Shown: in pieces, positions 47,861-56,486 of the stretch
Position numbering within the stretch: the first letter of the stretch is position 1
How the letters are laid out: each line of letters starts with the position of its first letter
DNA from: Alphaproteobacteria bacterium
GTDB taxonomy: Bacteria; Pseudomonadota; Alphaproteobacteria; Sphingomonadales; Sphingomonadaceae
Assembly: GCA_019232625.1 (NCBI GenBank)
Contig: JAFANP010000052.1
Span: 1 to 64,000, forward strand
Length of the DNA stretch: 64,000 nt
Reading direction: 5' to 3'
The notes under the pieces: model-generated
Database searches by the model: none
What the model was told of the DNA's origin: nothing
What the model saw: only the letters and a program-made list of their open reading frames with translations
Program-made: the position numbers and the translations under genes

Positions 47861-49377
47861 CCCATCAGCTCCCGCTTCAGCCGCTCGCGGTCGATCTTCC
47901 CGTTCGGCCCGCGCGGCAGGCTGTCGCGCCACAATATCGCCGAGGGCTGCATGAAATTGGGGAGCTCGCGCTTGAGGAAGCTCCGCAGCGCCGCTTCCTC
48001 GCCGCCGCCCCGGACGACGAGGGCGATCGCCTCTCCCAGGCGCGCGTCCGCATAGCCGAGCGCCACCGCTTCCGCCACCGTGCCGCTCGCCATCGCCGCG
48101 TCCTCGACCTCGGTGGGGCTGACTCGGTTGCCGCTGGTCTTGATCATCGCATCGTCGCGGCCGACGAAGTAGAAGAGCCCGTCCGCGTCCCGCCGCACCC
48201 GGTCGCCGGACCAGACGGCGACGCCGCCGTGACGCGATCCCGGGGGTGCGGCACGGAAGCGTTCGGCGGTGCGGGCCGGATCCTTCCAATAGCCTTGCGA
48301 GACGAGCGGGCCGGCATGGACCAGCTCGCCCTCCTCGTCCGGGCCGGTCGGCCGGCCGTCGGCGGCGACGCTCATCACCTCGGCGAAGGGAATGGCCGCG
48401 CCCATCGAATCGGGGTGGCTCTCGAGCAAAGCGGGATCGAGGGAGGTGGAGCGGAACGCCTCGGTGAGGCCGTACATCAGATGGATCTCGGCGGCCGGGA
48501 ACAGCCCGCGCATCCGCCGCACGATGGAAACCGGCAGTCGCCCGCCCGAATTGGTGAGGCGACGGAGCGAGAGGGCCGCCTTGGCCGGCCAGGGCGCCTC
48601 GATGAGCTGCACCCACAAGGGCGGCACTCCGGCAAGGGTGGTGATGCCCTGCATCTCGACGGCGCGGACGACGTCGCGCGGCGCCAGATAATCGAGCGGC
48701 ACGGCGCACGCGCCCGCCGCCCAGGTCGAGAGGAGCTGGCTCTGCCCGTAGTCGAAGCTGAGCGGCAGCACGCCGAGGACGCGGTCGGCCGGCGCGAGCC
48801 GAAGATAGGCCGCGACGCTGACCGCGCCGAGCCACAGGTTGGCGTGGCTGAGCATCACGCCCTTGGGCCGGCCGGTCGAGCCCGACGTGTAGAGCAGGGC
48901 CGCGAGCCGGTCCGGCGGCGCGGCGGATGGCGTCATGGCGTCACCCTCCTCGGCGAGAGCGGCGGCCTTGGCCTCGCCGAGCAGGGCGCAGGACCGGTCG
49001 TCCGGACGCAGCGTCGCAAGCCGCGCCTCGCCGGCGATCAGCAGCGACGCGCCGCTGTCGGCGAGGATATGCGCGACCTGGGCGCGCTTCAGCACCGGGT
49101 TGATCGGCACATGGACCAGACCCGCCCGCGCGCAGGCCAGCGGCAGGAGGCTCGCGAGGCGGGTCTTGGCGAGCCAGCTCGCCACCCGGTCGCCGGCGGC
49201 GAGGCCGCGCCCGGCGAGTCCCGCCGCGAGCCTCCCCACCGCCTGCTCCAACCCCGAATAGTCGAGCAGTCCCTCGCGGGTGAGGAGCGCCGGCGCGGCG
49301 GCCCGCCCGCGAAGGGGAAGGTGGTCGAGCGGCCTCGGCGTCGGGTCGGGTTCCTCCACGCCGGCTTCCTGCCGCAA
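47857..49377 (-). CDS. Acyl-CoA ligase (AMP-forming), exosortase A system-associated
   Basis: 506 aa of the ANL superfamily. The P-loop is LLYTSGSTGRPKGVMLSHANL, and A-motifs include MYGLTEAFRSTSLDP, SGDRVRRDADGLFYFVGRDDAMIKTSG and the C-terminal catalytic Lys in RGPNGKIDRERL. It probably activates an acyl or amino acid and loads it on the acyl carrier protein encoded divergently at 49456. The start ATG at 49377 is the first good one; about 80 bp of shared promoter separate it from the ACP gene. Confidence 0.9.
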   Translation of the reverse strand: MRQEAGVEEPDPTPRPLDHLPLRGRAAAPALLTREGLLDYSGLEQAVGRLAAGLAGRGLAAGDRVASWLAKTRLASLLPLACARAGLVHVPINPVLKRAQVAHILADSGASLLIAGEARLATLRPDDRSCALLGEAKAAALAEEGDAMTPSAAPPDRLAALLYTSGSTGRPKGVMLSHANLWLGAVSVAAYLRLAPADRVLGVLPLSFDYGQSQLLSTWAAGACAVPLDYLAPRDVVRAVEMQGITTLAGVPPLWVQLIEAPWPAKAALSLRRLTNSGGRLPVSIVRRMRGLFPAAEIHLMYGLTEAFRSTSLDPALLESHPDSMGAAIPFAEVMSVAADGRPTGPDEEGELVHAGPLVSQGYWKDPARTAERFRAAPPGSRHGGVAVWSGDRVRRDADGLFYFVGRDDAMIKTSGNRVSPTEVEDAAMASGTVAEAVALGYADARLGEAIALVVRGGGEEAALRSFLKRELPNFMQPSAILWRDSLPRGPNGKIDRERLKRELMG

Positions 49378-49455
49378 GGGCGCGGCGGAGGGAAGCGCGC
49401 TTGTCGCGCCCGCCGCCAGAGGCTAGGCGCGGCTTCAGGGCCTGGAGGGAGACGA

Positions 49456-49734
49456 ATGACCGTCGCGCTCGACGATGCGGGGGACGTGGAGCGCACGCTG
49501 CGGGCGGTGCTCGCCGACGTGCTGGGTCTCGATCCGGAGCGCGTCGCCGCGTTCGAGGCGGCGACGCCCCTGTTCGGCGCCCTTCCCGAATTCGACTCGA
49601 TGGCGGTCGCCGGGCTTCTGACCGAGCTCGAGGAGCGGCTCGGAATCCTGATCGAGGATCATGAGGTGGACGCCGACATGATGGAGACGTTCGGCGCGCT
49701 GCTCGGCTTCGCGAAGGCCAAGGTGCTGAGGTGA
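49456..49734 (+). CDS. Acyl carrier protein of the exosortase A locus
   Basis: 92 aa from ATG 49456, GGAGGGAG upstream. The track ORF from 47656 is a shadow that ends in this gene. The phosphopantetheine site is LPEFDSMAVAGLLTELEE (the Ser of DSM, where DSL is usual). An acidic four-helix ACP fold fits the length. It is coupled to the acetyltransferase gene by a GTGA overlap. It may carry the product of the ligase for transfer to the polysaccharide. Confidence 0.88.
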   Translation: MTVALDDAGDVERTLRAVLADVLGLDPERVAAFEAATPLFGALPEFDSMAVAGLLTELEERLGILIEDHEVDADMMETFGALLGFAKAKVLR

Positions 49735-50840
49735 ACGCCGCCGGCGCGGTTTCCTTCGCCCTGGAGCGGCCGGACGCCGCCGCCCTCGAAGCCTGGTGGC
49801 GCGACCTCGAGGCGCGCGCCGACATCAGTTTCTATCTCTCCTGGGCGTGGATCGGGTGCTGGATCGCCGAGGCCGGCCCGCCCGACTTCGTCCTCACCGG
49901 ACGGGCGGGGGACGAGATCGTCTGCCTCGGCCTTTTGCGGAAGGGCCGCCAGGCCCGGCACGGCTTCGTCCGAAGCCGGACGCTCTGCCTGCATGAGACT
50001 GGACGTGAAGAACAGGACGTCATCTACATAGAATATAACGCTTTCCTGGCCGACCGCCGTTTCGACCCGCTGGACGCGGAGGCGATCGCCTTCCTCCGTT
50101 CGGAGGCGGCCGCGCTCGGCGGCTTCGACGAGATCCAGCTCGGCGGCTTCGCCGAGCATCGCTATGCGGCGGTCGCAGCGGCAGGGCACAGGACCCACGT
50201 CTTCGCGCTCAAGACGAGCGCGCAGGTCGACCTCGCCGCGGTGCGCGCGGCGGGCGGCGACTATCTGGCGACGCTCAGCGCCAACAGCCGCCAGCAGATC
50301 CGCCGGGCGGTCCGGTTCTACGAGGCCCGCGGTCCGCTCGCGCTCGAGGCCGCCGCGTCGGTCGGGGAGGCCAAGGCCTGGTTCGAGGCGATGGGCCTCC
50401 TCCACGAGAGGGCCTGGCGCGCGAAGGGCGAGGGCGGCGCCTGGCGCTTCCCCTTCCTCCTCGCCTTCCACCGCCGCCTGATCGACACCGCCTTTCCCGC
50501 CGGCGGGGTGGAGATCGTCCGGATCTCCTGCGGCGGCACGCCGATCGGCTACATCCACTGCCTGGTGCGTGGCGGCTGGATCGGCTCCTATCTGAGCGGC
50601 TTCGCCTACGAGGCGGACAACAAGGCGCGGCCGGGGCTCGTCAGCTTCGCCCTCTACATCCAGCACAAGCTGAAGAGCAATGCACAAGTCTTTGACTTTC
50701 TTGCCGGCGATCATCGCTACAAGACGAGCCTGGGGACGCCGGGGCCCAGGATGTACTGGTTCAGCGTCCAGGAGGATCGCTGGCAGCTGAAAGTCGAGGA
50801 TGCGCTGCGCCAGGTGAAGCGCAGGCTGCTCGGCGGCTAG
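49731..50840 (+). CDS. GNAT family acyltransferase (CelD/BcsL-like), exosortase locus
   Basis: 369 aa from a GTG that overlaps the ACP stop (GTGA). The GNAT_6 type domain is in the second half: LSANSRQQIRRAVRFYE, HERAWRAKGEGGAWRFPF, GYIHCLVRGGWIGSYLSGF and the final FLAGDHRYKTSLGTPGP. The N-terminal half has DISFYLSWAWIGCWIAEAG. Such proteins are often found in cellulose or exopolysaccharide clusters. Because it is coupled to an ACP, an acyl-ACP-dependent transfer to a sugar or lipid is an attractive idea, not shown. Confidence 0.85.
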   Translation: MNAAGAVSFALERPDAAALEAWWRDLEARADISFYLSWAWIGCWIAEAGPPDFVLTGRAGDEIVCLGLLRKGRQARHGFVRSRTLCLHETGREEQDVIYIEYNAFLADRRFDPLDAEAIAFLRSEAAALGGFDEIQLGGFAEHRYAAVAAAGHRTHVFALKTSAQVDLAAVRAAGGDYLATLSANSRQQIRRAVRFYEARGPLALEAAASVGEAKAWFEAMGLLHERAWRAKGEGGAWRFPFLLAFHRRLIDTAFPAGGVEIVRISCGGTPIGYIHCLVRGGWIGSYLSGFAYEADNKARPGLVSFALYIQHKLKSNAQVFDFLAGDHRYKTSLGTPGPRMYWFSVQEDRWQLKVEDALRQVKRRLLGG

Positions 50841-50873
50841 CATCTTCCCGCGTCGAGGCGAGCCGCCGGCCGC

Positions 50874-51017
50874 CCCCCTCCCTGCACGCAGGGAGGGGTT
50901 GGGGGTGGGTGCGTATCCGGAAACGCATTGCGGGCGGAGGCCGACCCACCCCCGGCCCCTCCTGTATTCAGGGAGGGGGGTGAGGCTCGGCGCGCCCCCC
51001 CCTCCCTGCACGCAGGG
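50874..51017. repeat. Intergenic repeat, CCTCCCTGCACGC family (copy A plus partial copy)
   Basis: CCCCCTCCCTGCACGCAGGGAGGGG hairpin, then GGTTGGGGGTGGGTGCGT..., GGCGGAGGCCGACCCACCCCC, and a second hairpin CCCCTCCTGTATTCAGGGAGGGG. A third partial unit (CCCCTCCCTGCACGCAGGG) touches the trxB stop codon. It lies between convergent genes and may end transcription on both strands. It is nearly the same as the copy at 55585. Confidence 0.8.
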
Positions 51018-51983
51018 TCACGCTGCGGCGCTGGCCTCGAACTCCATTTCGGCGAGGAAGCGCTCGGCATCGAGGGCGGCCATGCAGCCGGTGCCGGCGG
51101 CGGTCACCGCCTGGCGGTAGACCTTGTCCATGACGTCGCCGCAGGCGAAGACGCCGGCGACGCTGGTGCGGGTGGTGCCCGTCTCGACCTCGATATAGCC
51201 GTCCGCGTCGAGCGCGAGCTTGCCCTTGAACAATTCGGTCGCCGGCGAGTGGCCGATGGCGACGAAGCCGCCCTCCACCTCGAGCCGGTCGATCTCCCCC
51301 GTTTTGGTGTCGCGAAGATCGAGGCCGACCAGCCCCTCCGGGTCGCCGCCCGCCACGAACCGATCGACCGCCTTGTTCCACAGCACGCGGATGTTGGGAT
51401 GGGCGAAGAGCCGGTCCTGGAGGATCTTCTCGGCCCGCAGCGAATCGCGGCGGTGGATCAGCGTCACCTCGTGGCTGTGGTTGGTCATGTAGAGCGCTTC
51501 CTCGACGGCGGTGTTGCCGCCGCCGATCACCGCCACCTTCTTGCCGCGGTAGAAGAAGCCGTCGCAGGTGGCGCAGGCGCTGACACCCCTGCCCTTCAGA
51601 TGCTCCTCGCTCGGCAGGTTCAGCCACTTGGCCTGGGCGCCGGTGGCGATGACCAACACGTCACCCGAATAGACCGTGCCGCCGTCGCCGATCAGCCGGA
51701 ACGGCCGGCGCGACAAATCCGCCTCGACGATATGGTCCCATACCATTCGGGCGCCGACATGCTCGGCCTGGGCCTGCATCTCCTCCATCAGCCACGGGCC
51801 CTGGATGACGTCGCGAAAGCCGGGATAATTCTCGACGTCGGTCGTGGTGGTGAGCTGGCCGCCCGGCTGGATCCCCTGGACGACGATCGGCGCCATTCCC
51901 GCGCGCGCGCCGTAGATGGCGGCGCTGAGCCCCGCCGGCCCCGAGCCGAGGATGAGCATGCGGGTGGAGTGGGTGGCGGGCAT
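51018..51983 (-). CDS. trxB: Thioredoxin reductase
   Basis: 321 aa. The FAD-binding GSGPAGLSAAIYGARAGM, the redox CxxC in VSACATCDGFFYRGKKV, the NADPH motif VIGGGNTAVEEALYM and the FAD-binding end GVFACGDVMDKVYRQAVTAAG are all seen. It reduces thioredoxin in the cytosol. The stop codon directly touches a repeat fragment. Confidence 0.96.
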   Translation of the reverse strand: MPATHSTRMLILGSGPAGLSAAIYGARAGMAPIVVQGIQPGGQLTTTTDVENYPGFRDVIQGPWLMEEMQAQAEHVGARMVWDHIVEADLSRRPFRLIGDGGTVYSGDVLVIATGAQAKWLNLPSEEHLKGRGVSACATCDGFFYRGKKVAVIGGGNTAVEEALYMTNHSHEVTLIHRRDSLRAEKILQDRLFAHPNIRVLWNKAVDRFVAGGDPEGLVGLDLRDTKTGEIDRLEVEGGFVAIGHSPATELFKGKLALDADGYIEVETGTTRTSVAGVFACGDVMDKVYRQAVTAAGTGCMAALDAERFLAEMEFEASAAA

Positions 51984-52114
51984 CGTCGCGTCTTTCGGAG
52001 GAGGGATTTGCGGCAGCCGAGATAGGGGCTCCGCCTCCCCCGGCGCAACCCATTTGCCGCTCCCCGGAGCCGCTGGTAGAGAGCCCGGCGCGACCCGCTG
52101 CCAGGAGAGTGAAC

Positions 52115-53185
52115 ATGCCCCACGACAATCCGCTCGGCCTCGACGGCTTCGAGTTCGTGGAGTTCACCGGGCCGGATCCGGAGGCGCTCGCCGGCCTCTT
52201 CACGGCGATGGGCTTCACCCACCTCGCCAACCACAAGTCGAAGAACGTCCGCCATTACGGCCAGGGCGACATCAACTTCATCCTCAACATGGAGCCTTCG
52301 GGCCAGGCCGCGGACTTCCGGCAGGCCCACGGGCCGTCGGCGAACGGCATGGCGTTTCGAGTCAAGGACGCCAGGAAGGCCTTCGAGATGGCGGCCGAAC
52401 GCGGCGCCGCTCCGGTGGAGACCGAGCGCGGGCCGGGGGAGCTCGACATACCGGCGATCGAAGGGATAGGCGGCTCCTACCTCTATCTCGTCGACCGCTA
52501 CGGCGCCGAGCAGATCTACGACGTCGATTTCGAGCCGGTGCCGGGCGCCACCCGCGACCAGCGCTCCACCGGCCTCCACACGCTCGACCACCTCACCCAC
52601 AACGTCAACCGCGGCCGGATGAACCACTGGGCGCAATTCTACGAGCGGATCTTCAACTTCCGCGAGATACGCTATTTCGACATCGAGGGGCAGCAGACCG
52701 CCCTCGTCTCGCGGGCGATGACGGCCCCCGACGACAAGATCCGCATCCCGTTGAACGAAAGCCAGGACGAGCACAGCCAGATCGAGGAGTTCCTGCGGGA
52801 ATATAGAGGCGAGGGCATCCAGCACCTCGCCCTCGCCACCGACGACATCTTCGCGACCGTCGACGCGCTTCGCGCCAACGGCATCAAGTTCCAGGACAGC
52901 CCCGAAACCTATTACGACATGATCGACCGGCGGCTGCCCGGCCACGGCCATTCGATCGAGGAGATGAGGAAGCGGCGCATCCTGATCGACGGCTCGCCGG
53001 AGACGGGCGAGGGCCTGCTCCTCCAGATCTTCACCGAGAACATGATCGGCCCGATCTTCTTCGAGATCATCCAGCGCAAGGGCAATCAGGGCTTCGGCGA
53101 AGGCAATTTCAAGGCGCTGTTCGAATCGATCGAGCTCGACCAGATCCGCCGCGGCGTCTTGCCCGCCGCCAGCGAGCCGGCCTGA
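52115..53185 (+). CDS. hppD: 4-hydroxyphenylpyruvate dioxygenase
   Basis: 356 aa from ATG 52115, with AGGAG upstream (the track starts at a GTG two codons earlier). Two vicinal-oxygen-chelate domains are visible. Iron ligands are likely in LHTLDHLTHNV, GIQHLALATDD and IGPIFFEIIQRKG; the C-terminal helix NFKALFESIELDQIRRGVL is typical. It turns 4-hydroxyphenylpyruvate into homogentisate in tyrosine breakdown. No other gene of that pathway lies near; the gene is convergent with the XRE regulator. Confidence 0.95.
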   Translation: MPHDNPLGLDGFEFVEFTGPDPEALAGLFTAMGFTHLANHKSKNVRHYGQGDINFILNMEPSGQAADFRQAHGPSANGMAFRVKDARKAFEMAAERGAAPVETERGPGELDIPAIEGIGGSYLYLVDRYGAEQIYDVDFEPVPGATRDQRSTGLHTLDHLTHNVNRGRMNHWAQFYERIFNFREIRYFDIEGQQTALVSRAMTAPDDKIRIPLNESQDEHSQIEEFLREYRGEGIQHLALATDDIFATVDALRANGIKFQDSPETYYDMIDRRLPGHGHSIEEMRKRRILIDGSPETGEGLLLQIFTENMIGPIFFEIIQRKGNQGFGEGNFKALFESIELDQIRRGVLPAASEPA

Positions 53186-53239
53186 GCGGCGCGGAATGGG
53201 AGGGTCGCCCGCGACCGTCCCCCTCCCGCGGCGAATCGT

Positions 53240-53617
53240 TCAGCGGGCGCCTTCGCTCCGATAGGCGATCGGCGGCTCGTGCACGGTGCGCGGGCTCGCC
53301 TGGCCGACATGGGCCTTCATCTGCCCGGCGAGGGTGAGCAGCGCCTTCTGGAGGTCGGGCGGCAAAGCGAGATAGGTGGAGAGCAGGTCGGTCGCGTCCT
53401 CGGGCAGCCACTCCCCTTCCATGCGGCGGGCGGTGAGCACGTAGACGACGTCCACCTTGTTGGCGGCGAGCCGCGCCAGATAGTCGGCACGAAGCTCGCG
53501 CCGGTCGTTCTCGTAGAGGCTCTGCTTCGGGACGTCCGTTCCGACGAGCGCGGCGAATTCCGCCTGCTTCAGCCCCAGCCGCTTCCTCTCCTCGGCAAGC
53601 CTCGTACCAAAACTCAT
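53240..53617 (-). CDS. XRE-family helix-turn-helix regulator
   Basis: 125 aa from ATG 53617 (MSFGTRLAEERKRLG); the track's TTG four codons earlier is less likely. The HTH spans residues about 5-60 (LGLKQAEFAALVGTDVPKQSLYENDRRELRADYLARL), followed by VDVVYVLTARR as in phage-like and HipB-type regulators. The remaining part (LSTYLALPPDLQKALLTLAGQM) is helical without known domain. The target is unknown; it is divergent from the ABC exporter gene, with about 215 bp between starts. Confidence 0.82.
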   Translation of the reverse strand: MSFGTRLAEERKRLGLKQAEFAALVGTDVPKQSLYENDRRELRADYLARLAANKVDVVYVLTARRMEGEWLPEDATDLLSTYLALPPDLQKALLTLAGQMKAHVGQASPRTVHEPPIAYRSEGAR

Positions 53618-53833
53618 CGATTCCGCCAATTCCTAGTCTAGATTTGCACGCCAACCGATGGCACCGGGGTCATCGACCTCGATTTACTTCGTTTCACATG
53701 CATTCCGGCTGTTGCCTCGAAATGCAAGTGGCTGACGCGCACAAACGTCGCCGCCCCGGACGATCTGCCGCGCCGCCGGGCCGGCGCGCCCGGCGGATGG
53801 CCTCCCCGCCCCCGCCTGTGCCATAGCGGCGCG

Positions 53834-55567
53834 ATGAGCGCCTTTCGGCTGATGTTCGCGCTGATGAGCCGGCGCCGGCGGGTGCAGCTGGCGCTGACCC
53901 TGCTGCTGATGCTGCTCGCCGCGGCGGCGGAGCTTCTGGCGATCGGCGCGACCATGCCCTTCCTCGCCCTGCTCACCGGCCAGGAACCGGCGCGGATCGG
54001 CCGCCTGCCCGGCTTGCTCGCCTTCCACGGCCGGCCCTTCCTGTTCGCGGTGCTGCTGCTGGTCGGAGCGGCGGTCTCGACGGCGGCGATAAGGCTGCTG
54101 CTGCTGTGGACCGGCCAGCGATTCGTCACCGGCCTCGGCCACGACGTCGCCACCGCGATCTTCGCCCGGACGCTCCGCCAGCCTTATGCCGAGTTCGTCC
54201 GCCGCAATTCGAGCGAGGTGCTCGCCGGCATGGAGAAGGTGCGCGACATGGTCGGCAGCGTCTTCCAGCCGGCGATGCAGGGGGTGACCGGCACCGTCCT
54301 CGCCCTGTGCATCGGCGCGCTGCTGTTCGCCATCGACCCCTTCGCCGCCTCGATCGCCGCGGCCTCGGTCGCCGCCGTCTACGTCGCCATCAGCCTCGCG
54401 ACCCGGGCGCGGCTGCAGCGCAACTCGCGCGCCATCGCCGAGACCGCCGTGTCGCGGACCAAGATCCTCCAGGAGGGGATGGGCGGAATACGCGACATCA
54501 TCCTCGAGGGGAGCCAGCCGGTCTTCGAGGCGAAGTTCCGCCGCATCGACCTGAGGTTCCGCCGAGCGATCGCCGGAAACGCGCTGATCTCGCAGGGGCC
54601 CCGTTTCCTCATCGAGGCGGCGGGCATGGTCGCGATCGCGCTGATCGCGGTCGGCATGAGCCTTCAGCCCGGCGGCCTCGTCAAGGCGATCCCGGTGCTC
54701 GGCGCGCTCGCGCTCGGCGCGCAGCGGCTGCTGCCGCTCCTCCAGCAGATGTACAACGGCTGGAGCCTGGTGCTCGGCAACCTCCAGTCGGTGCGCGACG
54801 TCGCCGCGCTGGTCCGGTCGCCGCTTGTCGAACGCCGAACCGGGAGCGCCGCGCCGCTGCCTTTCGAGCGCGACATCGTCTTCGACCGCGTCGGCTTCCG
54901 CTATGCCGGCGGGGGCTTTGCCCTAGGCGACGTGTCGCTCGCGGTTCGGCGCGGCGAGAAGATCGGAATCGTCGGGCCGACCGGGGGGGGCAAGAGCAGC
55001 CTTCTCGACCTGTTGATGGGCCTGATCGACCCCGACGAGGGAGAGATACGGATAGACGGCCGCCGCCTCGACGCCGCGACGCGCGGCGGCTGGCAGGCGC
55101 AGCTCGCCCACGTCCCGCAGTCCATCTATCTCGCCGACGACAGCATCGCCGCCAACATCGCCTTCGGCCTGCCGCCCGAACGGATCGACCGCGACCTCAT
55201 CGCCTGGGCGGGGCGGGCGGCGCGCCTCGACGGCTTCGTCGCCTCGCTCGAGCGGGGCTACGAGACCTTGGTCGGGGAACGCGGCATCCGCCTGTCGGGA
55301 GGCCAGCGCCAGCGCATCGGCATCGCCCGCGCGCTCTACCGAAAGGCGCGGGTGCTGATCCTCGACGAGGCGACAAGCGCGCTCGACGACGAGACGGAGG
55401 CGCAGGTCATCGAATCGATCATGGGCCTGGAGGGCGGCGTCACCCTGATCATGATCGCCCACCGCCGCTCGACCCTGGCCGGCTGCGATCGCCTGTTCCG
55501 GGTGGAGAAAGGACGCGTCGTCGAGCTGTCCCCTCCCCGGCCGCAGGCGCGCGAGGCCGGCGCCTGA
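53834..55567 (+). CDS. ABC exporter, fused permease and ATPase
   Basis: 577 aa. Six membrane helices in residues 15-310 (for example LALTLLLMLLAAAAELLAIGATMPFL), then an ATPase with Walker A GIVGPTGGGKSSLLDLLMG, Q-loop VPQSIYLADDSI, signature LSGGQRQRIGIARALY and Walker B VLILDEATSALDDETE. The class resembles MsbA or PglK lipid/oligosaccharide flippases. It might move lipid-linked sugars for the polysaccharide locus 3 kb away, but it is not physically part of that cluster. Confidence 0.9.
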   Translation: MSAFRLMFALMSRRRRVQLALTLLLMLLAAAAELLAIGATMPFLALLTGQEPARIGRLPGLLAFHGRPFLFAVLLLVGAAVSTAAIRLLLLWTGQRFVTGLGHDVATAIFARTLRQPYAEFVRRNSSEVLAGMEKVRDMVGSVFQPAMQGVTGTVLALCIGALLFAIDPFAASIAAASVAAVYVAISLATRARLQRNSRAIAETAVSRTKILQEGMGGIRDIILEGSQPVFEAKFRRIDLRFRRAIAGNALISQGPRFLIEAAGMVAIALIAVGMSLQPGGLVKAIPVLGALALGAQRLLPLLQQMYNGWSLVLGNLQSVRDVAALVRSPLVERRTGSAAPLPFERDIVFDRVGFRYAGGGFALGDVSLAVRRGEKIGIVGPTGGGKSSLLDLLMGLIDPDEGEIRIDGRRLDAATRGGWQAQLAHVPQSIYLADDSIAANIAFGLPPERIDRDLIAWAGRAARLDGFVASLERGYETLVGERGIRLSGGQRQRIGIARALYRKARVLILDEATSALDDETEAQVIESIMGLEGGVTLIMIAHRRSTLAGCDRLFRVEKGRVVELSPPRPQAREAGA

Positions 55568-55584
55568 CGGGGCGCGCGGAACGA

Positions 55585-55694
55585 CCCCCCTCCCTGCACG
55601 CAGGGAGGGGTTGGGGGGTGGGTGCGTTTTCGGAAAAGGCATTGCCGGTGGAGGCCGAGCCAACCCTGGCCCCTCCCTGTATTCAGGGAGAGGG
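55585..55694. repeat. Intergenic repeat, CCTCCCTGCACGC family (copy B)
   Basis: CCCCCTCCCTGCACGCAGGGAGGGG hairpin, GGTTGGGGGGTGGGTGCGTTTTC, GGTGGAGGCCGAGCCAACC, and the second hairpin CCCCTCCCTGTATTCAGGGAGAGGG. It is nearly identical in layout to copy A (50874). It sits behind the ABC exporter gene and before tRNA-Met. Confidence 0.8.
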
Positions 55695-55718
55695 TAAGGC
55701 GGGCGGGGAACGCGGATG

Positions 55719-55795
55719 TGGTAGCGGAGGAGGGACTTGAACCCCCGACACGCGGATTATGATTCCGCTGCTCTAACCAGCTGAGCTACTCCGCC
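55719..55795 (-). tRNA. tRNA-Met (anticodon CAT), elongator type
   Basis: On the minus strand GGCGGAG pairs with CTCCGCT (G1-U72), D arm GCTCAGCTGGTTAGAGC, anticodon arm GCGGAATCATAATCCGC with anticodon CAT, T loop GGTTCAAGTCC, discriminator A and encoded CCA (55719-55721). The G1 pair and absence of initiator features suggest elongator Met; tRNA-Ile(CAT, lysidine) cannot be fully excluded. Confidence 0.93.
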
Positions 55796-55894
55796 CCATC
55801 GGCGTGGCGGGCCTATAGGCAGCGGCGCCGCACCGGTCAACAGGAGCGGCGGCGGCGTTCCGCCCGTACGGCGTTGCCTCTCCGTTCCGGCGCG

Positions 55895-55920
55895 GGAACT
55901 CCCCTGCCCCTCCTGTCGTT
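55895..55920 (+). promoter_or_regulatory. EcfG-type promoter (exact consensus) for the DUF3775 gene
   Basis: GGAAC (55895-55899), 17-nt spacer, CGTT (55917-55920). The ATG follows 24 nt later, with a GGAGAGAG in between. The match is exact in both boxes. Confidence 0.65.
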
Positions 55921-55943
55921 AGCGGGCCCGACGGAGAGAGACG

Positions 55944-56369
55944 ATGGACCTTTTGACCCCGCTCGAAACGCTTTGCCGGATCATCATCCGCGCCCGGGAG
56001 AACGAGGCGCAGGTGCCTGCCCAGGATCCGGACGAGGACCCCGACAATGTCGACGATTTCGACGACGAGGGCGGCGAGGGCGCCCTTTCGACGCTCGAGG
56101 ACGAGCTCAACACCGGCGTCGAGGAGGAGCTTCGCGCCACCCTCGACGACCTTGCCGACGACCAGCTCGCGGAGACGCTGGCCCTCGCCTGGGTCGGCCG
56201 CGGCACCTACGACGTCAGCGAATGGGACGACGCCTGCGCCGAAGCCAACGACGTCGATCCCGAAAGCGCGATCGACGAGCTGATGGACATGCCGCTCCTC
56301 GCCTCGCACCTCGAGGCCGGCCTCGCCGCCTTCGACTATAGCTGCGACGGGGTGGGCCAGCTGGATTAG
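55944..56369 (+). CDS. DUF3775 domain protein, probable stress protein
   Basis: 141 aa, strongly acidic. It starts MDLLTPLETLCRIIIRA, then has an Asp/Glu-rich linker (PDEDPDNVDDFDDEGGEG) and the DUF3775-like core with ATLDDLADDQLAETLALAWVG and DVSEWDDACAEA. No signal peptide or membrane segment is seen. Its function is unknown. An exact EcfG promoter lies just upstream, so I infer general-stress control. The end is followed by a palindromic repeat. Confidence 0.85.
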   Translation: MDLLTPLETLCRIIIRARENEAQVPAQDPDEDPDNVDDFDDEGGEGALSTLEDELNTGVEEELRATLDDLADDQLAETLALAWVGRGTYDVSEWDDACAEANDVDPESAIDELMDMPLLASHLEAGLAAFDYSCDGVGQLD

Positions 56370-56370
56370 C

Positions 56371-56486
56371 CGGGTCCTTCGATACGCCGGCTCGACAAGC
56401 TCACCGGCTGGTCAGGATGAGCGAAGCGCGTTCCGCTCATGCTGAGGAGGGACCGAGCGCAGGCGAGGGCCCGTATCGAAGGGCCT
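56371..56486. repeat. Palindromic intergenic repeat (GGTCCTTCGATACG family)
   Basis: The ends mirror each other (GGTCCTTCGATACG and CGTATCGAAGGGCC), with inner pairs such as GCCGGCTCGACAAGCTCACCGGC and ATGAGCGAAGCGCGTTCCGCTCAT. This repeat type is frequent in sphingomonads by my recollection. It lies between convergent genes. Confidence 0.75.

Noticed and set aside
47656-49455. Upstream part of the 692-aa plus-strand ORF ending in the ACP gene
   Set aside because: Only its last 92 codons are a real gene; the rest is antisense to the ligase.
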